Shown in pieces: positions 30,854 through 39,430 of a DNA stretch of 64,000 nucleotides. The stretch's first letter is position 1. The number at the start of each line of letters is the position of its first letter. Source of the DNA: an uncultured Actinobacillus sp. (lineage in GTDB: Bacteria; Pseudomonadota; Gammaproteobacteria; Enterobacterales; Pasteurellaceae); contig NZ_CAMEFX010000003.1 of NCBI RefSeq assembly GCF_945915845.1, forward strand, positions 1-64,000, read 5' to 3'. The translations under genes and the position numbers were made by a program. The notes under the pieces are model-generated. The model made no database searches. It was not told the origin of the DNA and saw nothing but the letters and a program-made list of their open reading frames with translations.

Positions 30854-32137
30854 ATGGCAAACGCAAAAGCAACACTTACAATCAATGGAAATGCTTATGA
30901 TCTCAATGTTTACAAAGGGTCATTAGGTTATGAAGCCGTGGATATTCGCCCTTTAACGCAGAATAAACTCTTTGCGTTTGATCCCGGTCTTGTGTCAACG
31001 GCAGTTTGTGAATCAGAGATCACCTATGTGGACGGTGATAACGGACAACTACTCTACCGCGGCTATCCTATTGATCAATTAGCGGAAAATGGCGATTACC
31101 TTGAAATCAGCTACTTGCTCTTATTTGGCGAACGCCCAACCAAAGAGCAATATCAAGATTTTTGCCACTTGGTCAAACATCACACCCTTGTGCATGAACA
31201 ACTCACCAAATTCTTCCAAGGTTTCCGCCGAGACTCCCACCCAATGGCGGTAATGTGCGGGGTAAGTGGTGCGTTAGCGGCGTTCTATCACGATTCTATC
31301 GATGTGAAAAACGAAGCTCACCGCGAATTAACGGCAATTCGTTTATTGGCAAAAATCCCAACGTTGGCGGCAATGTGTTACAAATATTCCATTGGGCAAC
31401 CTTTTATGTTCCCACAAAACCATTTGTCCTACGCAGGTAACTTTCTCTATATGATGTTTGCCACACCTTGTGAACCTTATGTGGTCAACCCTGTTTTGGA
31501 ACGCGCCCTAGATAAAATCTTTATCTTACACGCCGACCATGAACAAAATGCGTCAACTTCCACCGTACGAACTGCGGCATCTTCAGGGGCAAACCCCTTT
31601 GCTTGTATTGCCGCCGGTATCGCATCGCTTTGGGGGCCGGCGCACGGCGGCGCAAACGAAGCCTGTATTAATATGCTGGAAGAAATTGGTACCGTAGATC
31701 GTATCCCGGAATTCGTAGCGCGCGCCAAAGATAAAAACGATCCATTCCGCTTAATGGGCTTTGGTCACCGCGTGTATAAAAACTACGACCCGCGCGCCAA
31801 AGTAATGCGTCAAATTTGTCATGAAGTGTTAACCGAACTGAAAATCAACAACCCGTTATTTGATGTCGCCATTGAATTAGAGCGAATCGCCTTAAGCGAT
31901 CCTTATTTCATCGAATACAAACTTTATCCTAATGTGGATTTCTATTCGGGTATCGTACTGAAAGCTATCGGTATTCCAACGTCAATGTTTACCGTAATGT
32001 TCGCCCTTGCCAGAACAGTCGGCTGGATTGCCCACTGGAAAGAAATGTACAAACAAGGCAACTTCAAAATTGTACGCCCTCGCCAAATTTATACAGGCCA
32101 TACAGAACGCGATTTTTCCCCAATTGATAAAGACTAA
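30854..32137 (+). CDS. gltA: Citrate synthase (type II)
   Basis: 427 aa, the length of the NADH-sensitive hexameric gamma-proteobacterial enzyme. [20 protein letters not shown], the active-site region [15 protein letters not shown], and [16 protein letters not shown] are visible. It condenses acetyl-CoA and oxaloacetate. Ribosome binding site CAGGAGGA. Divergent from icd-acnB, it completes the oxidative branch to 2-oxoglutarate. An uptake-signal hairpin ends the unit. Confidence 0.96.
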   Translation: MANAKATLTINGNAYDLNVYKGSLGYEAVDIRPLTQNKLFAFDPGLVSTAVCESEITYVDGDNGQLLYRGYPIDQLAENGDYLEISYLLLFGERPTKEQYQDFCHLVKHHTLVHEQLTKFFQGFRRDSHPMAVMCGVSGALAAFYHDSIDVKNEAHRELTAIRLLAKIPTLAAMCYKYSIGQPFMFPQNHLSYAGNFLYMMFATPCEPYVVNPVLERALDKIFILHADHEQNASTSTVRTAASSGANPFACIAAGIASLWGPAHGGANEACINMLEEIGTVDRIPEFVARAKDKNDPFRLMGFGHRVYKNYDPRAKVMRQICHEVLTELKINNPLFDVAIELERIALSDPYFIEYKLYPNVDFYSGIVLKAIGIPTSMFTVMFALARTVGWIAHWKEMYKQGNFKIVRPRQIYTGHTERDFSPIDKD

Positions 32138-32144
32138 CATAGCA

Positions 32145-32171
32145 AAAGTGCGGTGAAATTCACCGCACTTT
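32145..32171 (+). terminator. Uptake-signal palindrome after gltA
   Basis: AAAGTGCGGTGAA-A-TTCACCGCACTTT: two uptake signals forming a 27-base palindrome 8 bases past the gltA stop. It is the last uptake signal I see before 42371. Confidence 0.75.
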
Positions 32172-32208
32172 GAGGCATTCTTCTCAATTAATTTTTCCAC
32201 TTAATCAA

Positions 32209-32523
32209 TCACTCTATCAAATCCACAAGCTCCGTACGTTCGCCGTCTTTCAAATGAGCAAACAAAAGTGCCAATTTTCGAGCCTGATCTACAGAACGAT
32301 TACTACTTTCCGTCAACAAATCCGCCACCTCACAACCAAAAATTTCAGAAAGCTCTAACAGCCTCAACACAGACGGCACGCTTTTGCCCCTTTCCATACG
32401 AGAAACCGCATCATTACTAATGCCTAAAATTTCCACTAATTGTGCTTGTGTTAACCCAACAGCTTGTCGATATTTTGCAATCGCTCGCCCAATGGTCTGT
32501 ACTAATTGCTCACTTTTGTCCAA
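32209..32523 (-). CDS. XRE-family helix-turn-helix regulator
   Basis: 104 aa from a TTG at 32523, chosen because AAGGGGGA lies 8 bases upstream; the frame stays open to an ATG at 32601, but that ATG is inside the tandem repeat. The HTH (about 20-75) reads LTQAQLVEILGISNDAVSRMERGKSVPS, seen as LTQAQLVEILGIS and DAVSRMERG. A short C-terminal helix follows. The tandem palindromes at 32591-32640 are a likely autoregulatory operator. It sits at the left edge of the accessory island and may regulate it or be an unrelated remnant of an element. Confidence 0.75.
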   Translation of the reverse strand: MDKSEQLVQTIGRAIAKYRQAVGLTQAQLVEILGISNDAVSRMERGKSVPSVLRLLELSEIFGCEVADLLTESSNRSVDQARKLALLFAHLKDGERTELVDLIE

Positions 32524-32590
32524 TGCCCAATCCCCCTTCTCTTTAAAAAAGAAATAATAGGCATTAGCTCTCATTGATAAATAGCAAATA

Positions 32591-32640
32591 AAATCTAACA
32601 TAGACTTGAAAAATCTAACATAGACTTGAAAAGTCTAATT
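32591..32640 (-). promoter_or_regulatory. Tandem 20-bp repeat / operator upstream of the XRE gene
   Basis: AAATCTAACATAGACTTGAA occurs twice in tandem (32591-32610, 32611-32630), then AAGTCTAATT. Each repeat with the next forms a dyad: TAGACTT-GAA-AAATCTA and the perfect TAGACTT-GAA-AAGTCTA (32621-32637). Two adjacent operators ahead of an XRE regulator suggest cooperative autoregulation. Confidence 0.55.
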
Positions 32641-32718
32641 AAAATAAATAGTATATCTAAAATGCGTTTTTTCAGGCTTTTTGGCTTTGAATAAACAAAA
32701 TAAAAAATTTTCTACGGA

Positions 32719-32734
32719 ATGACGCAACCTGTCA
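32719..32734 (+). promoter_or_regulatory. Candidate WYL-regulator operator, copy 1
   Basis: ATGACGCAACCTGTCA, a TGAC-N7-GTCA dyad 49 bases before the wyl ATG. A TATAAA box starts 9 bases after it, so it would cover the -35 region. The matching site is at 42174-42189. Confidence 0.6.
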
Positions 32735-32783
32735 CAACACATTTATAAAATTCATGCAAATAATAAAGACAGGATAGTTTGAC

Positions 32784-33671
32784 ATGGCAAAAAGTAGCAT
32801 ACTCGCCTACCGATTAAGTGAAATCTTAATTTTATTAAATCAAGGTAAACGCCTTGATACCCATCAATTAGCAGAAGAATTTGACGTAAGTGTTCGCACC
32901 ATTCAGCGTGATATTCGAGATCGACTGACTTTTCTTGACTGGGAAGAATTCGGACCTCGCTATTACAAATTAAATATCCAAAAGCTAGGCTTTTTAAATA
33001 AAGAAGATATTGAACGCTTTGCACGTTTTGCCAGCGTAGCGGATTTATTCCCGAAAGTGGATCAAACATTTTATCAAGAAAAGTTAACCGAAAGTGTGAA
33101 AGTTAAAGGCTTTCAATATGAAGATATCCGCCATCTTGAAAACGAATTCCGCTTACTGAAACAAGCGATAGAAGAGCGCCAATTTGTGAGCTTTCTGTAT
33201 AAAAAAAGCGGTCAAAATGATGGAAAGTTTTACAAAATTGCCCCTTACAGCCTAATTAATAAAAACGGCATTTGGTATTTAATCGGCACAGATGAAGACA
33301 AACAGAAAACTTTCTGTTTCACTCAAATCACAATGCTCAAAATGCTTGATGAAACCTTCGAGCCAAACCAACAGCTACAAGAAGAGATCAAAAGTAACGA
33401 CAGCATTTCTTTTGGCAATCAACTCAGTGAAGTTTTGGTCAAAGTCTCTAGCTTTGCCGCCCCTTACTTCCTTCGCCGAAATTTACTGCCTAATCAAAAA
33501 CTGGTGCATAAATCGGAAAACGGCGAACTTATTTTAGCAAGCGAAAACGTAAACGAACTCGACATCGTACCGCTTGTGCAATATTGGATCCCTCATTTAA
33601 CCATTATCAGCCCTGATGGATTACAAGAAAAAATGATAGATAAGTTAAAACAATATATGACGAATAATTAA
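32784..33671 (+). CDS. WYL-domain transcriptional regulator
   Basis: 295 aa. An N-terminal DeoR-like winged helix (about 8-65; LDTHQLAEEFDVSVRTIQRDI) is followed by a WYL ligand-sensing domain (about 140-215; RQFVSFLYKK, APYSLINKNGIWYLIGTDED) and a C-terminal extension domain. WYL regulators often govern phage-defence loci (for example BrxR and CapW) and respond to nucleotides or nucleic acid. It heads the rightward genes of the island. The dyad upstream is repeated at the far end of the island ahead of the ATPase. A degenerate uptake signal (AAAAGCGGTCAAA) occurs near 33205. Confidence 0.85.
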   Translation: MAKSSILAYRLSEILILLNQGKRLDTHQLAEEFDVSVRTIQRDIRDRLTFLDWEEFGPRYYKLNIQKLGFLNKEDIERFARFASVADLFPKVDQTFYQEKLTESVKVKGFQYEDIRHLENEFRLLKQAIEERQFVSFLYKKSGQNDGKFYKIAPYSLINKNGIWYLIGTDEDKQKTFCFTQITMLKMLDETFEPNQQLQEEIKSNDSISFGNQLSEVLVKVSSFAAPYFLRRNLLPNQKLVHKSENGELILASENVNELDIVPLVQYWIPHLTIISPDGLQEKMIDKLKQYMTNN

Positions 33672-33680
33672 GGGAAAAAA

Positions 33681-34007
33681 ATGAAACAAATTAATTTTTC
33701 AGAATCATTTTCAACCATTAAAGAATTAATTCACCAACATCAAGACTTTGAAGTCTGTGATATGGATTTGGTTGATTTATTTAGCTTTAGTCAAGAACTT
33801 GAAAAATATATTGAAAGTTTAAATTTGAAATGCCGAGTTTATACCAAAAACCGCTTAGCCACAGGCTTATCTGCAGTATTAAATCCTCGTTGGGGCATTT
33901 TATCCCTTGCAGCCATTGCTGCGCATAATTTAATGACATTAAACCCCGACTGTGAAATCTATCGAGATCTTGCGAATAAAAGGGTTGGGGTGGAGTGGAA
34001 GAAATAA
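33681..34007 (+). CDS. Small hypothetical protein
   Basis: 108 aa with an AAGGG site 10 bases after wyl, so likely co-transcribed. An acidic helical N-terminal half (about 1-55) is followed by a short hydrophobic segment GILSLAAIAAHNLMTLNPD and a basic end. I recognise no domain. The 3' 65 bases are duplicated at 34517-34581, where they belong to a broken second copy. The gene family is therefore one that duplicates locally. Confidence 0.7.
   Translation: MKQINFSESFSTIKELIHQHQDFEVCDMDLVDLFSFSQELEKYIESLNLKCRVYTKNRLATGLSAVLNPRWGILSLAAIAAHNLMTLNPDCEIYRDLANKRVGVEWKK
33924..33988 (+). repeat. Direct repeat copy 1 (3' end of the small hypothetical gene)
   Basis: 65 bases matching 34517-34581 with two mismatches, spaced 593 bases apart, and bracketing the repeat-protein gene. 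Confidence 0.8.
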
Positions 34008-34048
34008 TTTTCTTCGCAAAAATGTTTTTAAAGGAATGAGATATAAGT

Positions 34049-34474
34049 ATGTTTGGTAATAAATCAAAAATAATTGATGGCTTTTTTGTTAAATATAAAA
34101 AGCGTATAGAAGATACGACACCAGTAGAGCTTATACGACTCGGTTGGCCTTTTCGTTTTTTCTCAAATCCCACGGAAGAGATGAAGCTAGCTGCTGTAAA
34201 AGTGAATGGTTGTGATATTGAATATATTGAAAATCCAACAGAAGAAATGAAGCTGCTTGCGATTAAAGAAAATGGTTATGCTATTCGATATATAAAAAAT
34301 CCAACGGAAGAAATGAAACTGGAAGCAGTTAAAAATAATGGTTGGGCTATTAAATATATTGAAGATCCAACAGACGAAATGAAACAAGAGGCGGATAAAC
34401 AGGAAAAGAAACTATATAGACATTTAAAGGTTCTATTCCACAATTCTTATAAAAAAGAAAAAATGATGATTTAG
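34049..34474 (+). CDS. DUF4116-like tandem-repeat protein
   Basis: 141 aa. From about residue 38 it carries four copies of a 23-residue unit of the form NPTEEMKLxAVKxNGxxIxYI, three nearly complete, then a basic C-terminus. This is the DUF4116-type helical repeat. The underlying DNA repeats are about 69 bp, so the copy number could vary by recombination. A ribosome binding site AAGGAATGAG lies upstream. It lies between two copies of a 65-bp direct repeat, so it probably arrived as a cassette. Its function is unknown. Confidence 0.65.
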   Translation: MFGNKSKIIDGFFVKYKKRIEDTTPVELIRLGWPFRFFSNPTEEMKLAAVKVNGCDIEYIENPTEEMKLLAIKENGYAIRYIKNPTEEMKLEAVKNNGWAIKYIEDPTDEMKQEADKQEKKLYRHLKVLFHNSYKKEKMMI

Positions 34475-34500
34475 TATTTTTACTAAAGTATTTCTATCTT

Positions 34501-34581
34501 TTGTAACAATTACCACCATAATTTAATGACTTTAAACCCTGACTGTGAAATCTATCGAGATCTTGCGAATAAAAGGGTTGG
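34501..34581 (+). pseudogene. Decayed 3' remnant of a second copy of the 33681-34007 gene
   Basis: From 34517 the DNA reads HNLMTLNPDCEIYRDLANKRV, as in the 108-aa gene, then diverges. The 16 bases before it align with point changes and a 1-base gap, and the frame has a stop near 34504. It carries no start and lies in the 149-base gap before the GTPase gene. Confidence 0.7.
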
Positions 34582-34623
34582 AGCGAGAAAAATATTTTTT
34601 TATACGCAATGGAGTAATTTAAT

Positions 34624-35787
34624 ATGAACTATCAAGCATTCTTAGATTCTGCGTTTGACCTAAAAAAAGAAGAGTTAAATATAGGAAAACTTGAAGAGAA
34701 AATCTCTGAAGGAAAAGAAAAACTTAATGTATTAATCATGGGGGCAAGTGGCGTAGGTAAAAGCTCTTTAATTAATGCAATATTTGGTATGGAGATAGCA
34801 AAAACAGGAGATGGTAAACCTATAACACAAGAATTGGAGAAAATCTCTGTAAAAGAGAAAGGATTAACTTTATGGGATACAAAAGGAATCGAATCTAAAG
34901 ACTTCGATGCAACAATGAAAGCCCTTGAAGATGAAATTGAAAAGGGAGTTCAAAGTTTAAATCACAAAAATGCACCACATATCGCATTACTTTGTATTAG
35001 TGAAGCATCAAAGCGCGTTGAACCTCGGGAGTTAGAGCTAATTGCACTTAGTCAAAAATATAAGATTCCAACAATCATTGTATTTACTAAAACTGAGCAT
35101 GAGGCGGGGCAAAATTTCGTTGATAACGCAAAAGAAATTATAAATAAAAAATATAAGGATTTTATTAAAGATCGCTATGCTAGAGTTAATTCAGTAGAAT
35201 ATGTCATACAAGGACATAAATTTTCCAAAAGTGGGCTAGAACCATTAATTGATTTAATTTCATCTTGTATTGAAGAAGGACATAGTGCGATACAAAAGCA
35301 TTTTCTGAAAATTCAAACCGTTAAAATAGAAGAAAAATATCAAGCAATGCTAGAAGAAGCTAAAAAAATTGTTCATCTTGCAGCAACCTCAGCTGGAGCT
35401 GTTGGAGCCTCACCAATCCCAGGATCAGATGCCCCTGCTATTGCAGCAATACAAGGTACGATGATTTATAAACTTAATAGTGAATTTGAAGTAGATATGG
35501 AACAAGCTGCTGCAACATCTGTCATTACAGGAATTTTAGGTATTACAGCCTTAGCTCAAGTTGGGAAAGCTGTTGTTGCTGGCGTATTAAAATTTATCCC
35601 TGTAGCTGGCGCTATTCTGGGTGGAGCAATATCTGCTACAACTGCCTTTGCTATTACAGAAGCGGTTGGCTTTGCATATATTGAAGTATTAAAAAGATTC
35701 TACAATGCTGAAACTGGAAAAGTAGATTTTCCTGAAAACACAGCACTAATCGTAGATGTATTTAATCAAATATTTAAAAAACCATAA
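34624..35787 (+). CDS. Small GTPase with DUF697-like membrane tail
   Basis: 387 aa. G1 is GASGVGKSS at about 40-48, G3 is DTKG at 85, G4 is TKTE at 155-158, all of the TRAFAC/Era-like type. The C-terminal part (about 245-360) is Ala/Gly-rich and hydrophobic (ATSAGAVGASPIPGSDAPAI; then two probable membrane hairpins), as in DUF697-linked GTPases such as YfjP/YeeP-like proteins of enteric genomic islands. It is likely a membrane-associated nucleotide switch. A hairpin terminator follows, so it may form its own transcript. Confidence 0.75.
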   Translation: MNYQAFLDSAFDLKKEELNIGKLEEKISEGKEKLNVLIMGASGVGKSSLINAIFGMEIAKTGDGKPITQELEKISVKEKGLTLWDTKGIESKDFDATMKALEDEIEKGVQSLNHKNAPHIALLCISEASKRVEPRELELIALSQKYKIPTIIVFTKTEHEAGQNFVDNAKEIINKKYKDFIKDRYARVNSVEYVIQGHKFSKSGLEPLIDLISSCIEEGHSAIQKHFLKIQTVKIEEKYQAMLEEAKKIVHLAATSAGAVGASPIPGSDAPAIAAIQGTMIYKLNSEFEVDMEQAAATSVITGILGITALAQVGKAVVAGVLKFIPVAGAILGGAISATTAFAITEAVGFAYIEVLKRFYNAETGKVDFPENTALIVDVFNQIFKKP

Positions 35788-35815
35788 TTTTCATAAAACC
35801 ATATTTTCTAAATAT

Positions 35816-35841
35816 AAAATGAGAGTGTAAGCTCTCATTTT
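35816..35841 (+). terminator. Hairpin after the GTPase gene
   Basis: AAAATGAGAG, loop TGTAAG, CTCTCATTTT with downstream A/T. Perfect 10-bp arms 29 bases past the stop; probable rho-independent terminator or attenuator before the zinc-ribbon gene. Confidence 0.7.
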
Positions 35842-35859
35842 ATAAAAAAGGAATTATTT

Positions 35860-36054
35860 ATGCCTATCTATGATCCTGTAGGAAGATATCAAGTTTGTTC
35901 CAAATGTGGTTGGAAAAACCCAATGGTAGAACACAGCGATTGCTTACAATTTTATTATGCAGAATGCCCAAGATGTAAAAGTGAGTTACATTGGCAAAAA
36001 GCAAATAGTATTCAACATAAAATAGAATCTTTTATGAAATTATTTAAACGATAA
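35860..36054 (+). CDS. Small zinc-ribbon protein
   Basis: 64 aa with an AAAGGAA ribosome binding site. CSKCGW at about residue 13 and CPRCKSE at about 39 form a four-Cys zinc ribbon with 21 residues between pairs. A basic C-terminal helix follows. It lies 32 bases before the dynamin-like gene. Its role is unknown; such ribbons often bind nucleic acid or protein partners. Confidence 0.65.
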   Translation: MPIYDPVGRYQVCSKCGWKNPMVEHSDCLQFYYAECPRCKSELHWQKANSIQHKIESFMKLFKR

Positions 36055-36086
36055 CATCTTTAATTCAAATAAGGCCTTAATAATAT

Positions 36087-38546
36087 ATGAAATCCAGACA
36101 AAAAAACTCAAACAACAAACAACCTAACATTAAGAATTATTCTATTGAAGAGCTAAAAGGCTATAGAGATGCTTTAGTATCCTCTTTAGATAAACAATGC
36201 CAATTATTAGATGAAATCCAGAACTCTGATTTTATAAAAGATAATGATAAAACCAAAATACTAACGAAAGGTAAAATTGATGAGTTCTTGCATATTCTCA
36301 AGGGAGAAATAAAAAAACTGGAACACTTTGATGTAGTTCTTGCCGTTGTTGGTACAATGAAAGCGGGTAAATCAACTACAATTAATGCTATTATTGGTCG
36401 TGAAATCTTACCTAATCGCAATCGCCCAATGACAGCATTACCAACATTAATTCGTCATACACCAAATCAAAAAGATCCTTTACTATCTTTTAAAAATCCA
36501 GATCTAAATAAATTTATTGAACAACTTAAAACATTATTAGAAGAAAATCCACAATGGGAAAAAGATCCAGAAATTGATAGTAGTACTGAGCTAAAAGAAA
36601 TTATAAAAACCATTAAAGCTAACCAATTTTCATTTAAAGAGAAATATGAAGGTGAAAAAAACATATTTGAATTTTTAAAATCTCTTAATGATCTTGTTAG
36701 ACTTTCAGGAATTTTACATTCTATTGTAAAAGAAGAATATTCAAATAATAAAATCATAGTAGAACCAGAAAAAGTTCAATTTCCTTATAATGAATATCGC
36801 AATATCGATCAATTACCAGTTATTGATATTGAATTTTCTCACTTGGAAAATTCGGAAGGACGATTAATTTTATTAGATACACCAGGACCAAATGAAGCGG
36901 GGCAAGAACATCTTAAAACAATGATGATAGAACAGCTTGAGCGTAGTTCTGCAGTATTAATTATCTTAGATTATACACAATTAAAATCAGAAGCTGAAAA
37001 AGGAATTAGAGATGAACTCGCTCAGATTCCAACAATAAAAAAAGAACGTTTATTTGCTTTAGTTAATAAATTTGATCAAAAAAATGCTAATAGCGATAAT
37101 GAAGAGGATACGAAAGATTTAATTTTTAATGATTTATTAAAAAATCGCATTAATAACGAAAATATTTTTACTATTTCATCGCAACGTGGTTTTTTAGCAA
37201 ATAAAATGAAACATGAAATTGCTAAACATAATAAAAAACCAGAACTTATTACAGATTCTTGGATAGAAGACTTTGCTAAAAAAGCTTTTGGAGAAGAGTT
37301 TAATGATGATTGGCTAGAAGCAAGTACAACAAAAATTGAGAAAAAAGCGAATACAATGCTTGAAAAAAGTGGGATAAATAAAGCTATTGAAAAAGCAATT
37401 ACTCAAACCCATCGAGAAGCACCTACTATTGCAATAAAAACAACACTAGCAAAAATTAAAAATACAATTGAAGAAGCTATTACTAATTTTACTGAAATAC
37501 ATAGTAAAGTTATAGATTTAACGGAGGAAGAACTTCAAGCCATTAAAAATAGTATTGAAAAATTGAAGACTGAAAACGAAGAACTTAAAAATTTAGGCAG
37601 AAGCGCAGAGGATACTCTAAAAAAGTTAAGAGAAAAAGAAGTACTAAACGTTGCAAAGGCTATTACAAGTTTAGAAACCGAAATAAAAAATCATATAAAT
37701 AAAATGTTCACTGCAAGTCGGGATAATTTAATGAGTGCTCATACTTGTCGCACTGGCTTTTTACAATTGGAAAAAACTAATAAGTCCATAGAGGAATTAT
37801 TAAAAAAATATCCAGGTGAAATAATCCTTTCCTCCTCTACTGCAGTAAATGAGTTTATAAAAGCTATAAATAATTATTATGATGAACTTGTAAAAAAAGC
37901 AAAAGATATTGCTTTGGAAAACATCAATACAGGAACTGAAAAGGTAAAAGAAGAAATATCTATATTTGAAGAAAACTGTCGATTGAAGTTTAATTCTATT
38001 CAGGCAGAATTTAAAACAAATGATATTAATATTTCATTAACATTACCTACATTTAACGAATTTAACCATAATGCTGTGAAATCTATTAGCTTTACCGATC
38101 CTTTCAAAAAAGAATACGAGACCTATAAGGTCGAAAGTTCCGGTATGATGGGAACAGTAAAACGTGGATTGGGGTGGCTTTTGGGTTCTATAGGCATGAA
38201 TAATGATTTGGGATATGAAGAAAAAACTAAAGAGTTTTTTAAAACCAAAAAATCAGATATTCAGGCTCGTATGATTTCTGATTTAAACACCATTATTTAC
38301 GATATAAAGAAAGAAACAGCCAATATCTTTAGCGCATTTAGCGACAATTTTATTGCTAATTATGTTGATAAAGTAAGAGAATTAGCTGATTCTGTTATTT
38401 TGGAATTAGAATATGCGATGCTTAAACAGAGCAAAGAAGAAAATATAAAAATATCTTATAAAGACAAAATTAACGATTTCAAAATACGTAATGAACAAAT
38501 TAAAGAAGATATTGACGCAATTTATAATAAATTTCCAACAGAGTAA
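36087..38546 (+). CDS. crfC: Dynamin-like GTPase, CrfC (YjdA)-like
   Basis: 819 aa. The P-loop region VGTMKAGKSTTINAI at 88-102 followed by LPNRNRPMTALPTLIRHTP matches E. coli CrfC/YjdA closely from memory. G3 is LLDTPGPNEAGQ near 262 and G4 is NKFDQ near 327. The middle and C-terminal regions (about 440-800) are long helices with coiled-coil character. A short hydrophobic patch KRGLGWLLGSIGM at about 691 could be the membrane-binding paddle. It is longer than CrfC (742 aa). CrfC has been linked to sister-fork colocalisation; other bacterial dynamins remodel membranes in stress and phage defence. It leads a dynamin / coiled-coil / patatin set. Confidence 0.8.
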   Translation: MKSRQKNSNNKQPNIKNYSIEELKGYRDALVSSLDKQCQLLDEIQNSDFIKDNDKTKILTKGKIDEFLHILKGEIKKLEHFDVVLAVVGTMKAGKSTTINAIIGREILPNRNRPMTALPTLIRHTPNQKDPLLSFKNPDLNKFIEQLKTLLEENPQWEKDPEIDSSTELKEIIKTIKANQFSFKEKYEGEKNIFEFLKSLNDLVRLSGILHSIVKEEYSNNKIIVEPEKVQFPYNEYRNIDQLPVIDIEFSHLENSEGRLILLDTPGPNEAGQEHLKTMMIEQLERSSAVLIILDYTQLKSEAEKGIRDELAQIPTIKKERLFALVNKFDQKNANSDNEEDTKDLIFNDLLKNRINNENIFTISSQRGFLANKMKHEIAKHNKKPELITDSWIEDFAKKAFGEEFNDDWLEASTTKIEKKANTMLEKSGINKAIEKAITQTHREAPTIAIKTTLAKIKNTIEEAITNFTEIHSKVIDLTEEELQAIKNSIEKLKTENEELKNLGRSAEDTLKKLREKEVLNVAKAITSLETEIKNHINKMFTASRDNLMSAHTCRTGFLQLEKTNKSIEELLKKYPGEIILSSSTAVNEFIKAINNYYDELVKKAKDIALENINTGTEKVKEEISIFEENCRLKFNSIQAEFKTNDINISLTLPTFNEFNHNAVKSISFTDPFKKEYETYKVESSGMMGTVKRGLGWLLGSIGMNNDLGYEEKTKEFFKTKKSDIQARMISDLNTIIYDIKKETANIFSAFSDNFIANYVDKVRELADSVILELEYAMLKQSKEENIKISYKDKINDFKIRNEQIKEDIDAIYNKFPTE

Positions 38547-38563
38547 AATATTGGGATGTGTTA

Positions 38564-39430
38564 ATGAATTTAAATATTTTAGATAAAACAAAAGAACTAT
38601 TTCCCTATACTACAGATAAAATGGTGGTTGATTTTATTAATGGGATTTATGTTGCAAAAGAACTAAACCAGCAAAAAACTCGCAGAATAGAGATTCTAGA
38701 TAATATAATGGCTGAAATATCTGGTAAAAACAGACTAGAACAAGCAATGATTAATGGTAATTTAATTGGTGAACTAGACGCTTGCAAACATCTCATTCTT
38801 GACTTACAAAAAAATGCTGAGCAACATTCAAGAGCCATTGAATATGTAATTCAGAGACTTTCTACAGCAGAAGAAGTCATTGAGAAGTTTTACCAAGAAT
38901 TTGCTGATTTTAAAACTCAGGTCAATAATGAGCTAAAAGAAATTAAAGGTCATTTAAAAGACTTACATTTCAAAATTAACAGTAATGAAATTATAGGTAC
39001 TCTTTTTGATCGATGGGACGCTGATGGCTTAATACAATTTTCGCCAATGGCTCGGTGCTATTATGTGCTAGACTATATTTACTGGAGTGGAGTCCAAATT
39101 AACAAAGATAATCTTATAGATAAATTGGTTAAGAATTTGAAGAACGATTTAGGAACAGATCGTTATAAAGATATTCCATTAAATATGTGGCTAGAAATTG
39201 ATGGTTCGTTAGAAGCAGAAGAACAAAAGTTATTACGTTTTCAAGGAGATTGGACATTTAAAGCCCCTGAATCATATAGCAACGCATTTGTTGCCACACA
39301 GTGGCAACATTTAGATGAAAGAAATAGGGAAAAATATAAATCCATTCCTTGCTATATGATTGATATAAATCGCGTTACTAAACGTATGGTTGATGAAGTA
39401 CTTACAAGGAGAAGATTATGTCTAAATTAG
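38564..39430 (+). CDS. Coiled-coil partner of the dynamin-like GTPase (possibly YjcZ-like)
   Basis: 288 aa from the ATG at 38564; a GTG at 38558 is an alternative. MAEISGKNRLEQAMINGNLIG at about 46-66 is followed by a heptad-like helical stretch (QKNAEQHSRAIEYVIQRL..., about 85-140) and a folded C-terminal part. It lies 17 bases after the dynamin-like gene. In E. coli crfC is paired with yjcZ, which encodes a protein of similar size, and this may be the counterpart; I infer that from position. Its last 13 bases overlap the patatin start, implying translational coupling. Confidence 0.6.
   Translation: MNLNILDKTKELFPYTTDKMVVDFINGIYVAKELNQQKTRRIEILDNIMAEISGKNRLEQAMINGNLIGELDACKHLILDLQKNAEQHSRAIEYVIQRLSTAEEVIEKFYQEFADFKTQVNNELKEIKGHLKDLHFKINSNEIIGTLFDRWDADGLIQFSPMARCYYVLDYIYWSGVQINKDNLIDKLVKNLKNDLGTDRYKDIPLNMWLEIDGSLEAEEQKLLRFQGDWTFKAPESYSNAFVATQWQHLDERNREKYKSIPCYMIDINRVTKRMVDEVLTRRRLCLN

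Noticed and set aside
38558..38566. GTG at 38558 as the start of the coiled-coil gene
   Set aside because: The ATG at 38564 is better spaced from the GGGA upstream; the difference is two codons and cannot be settled from sequence.
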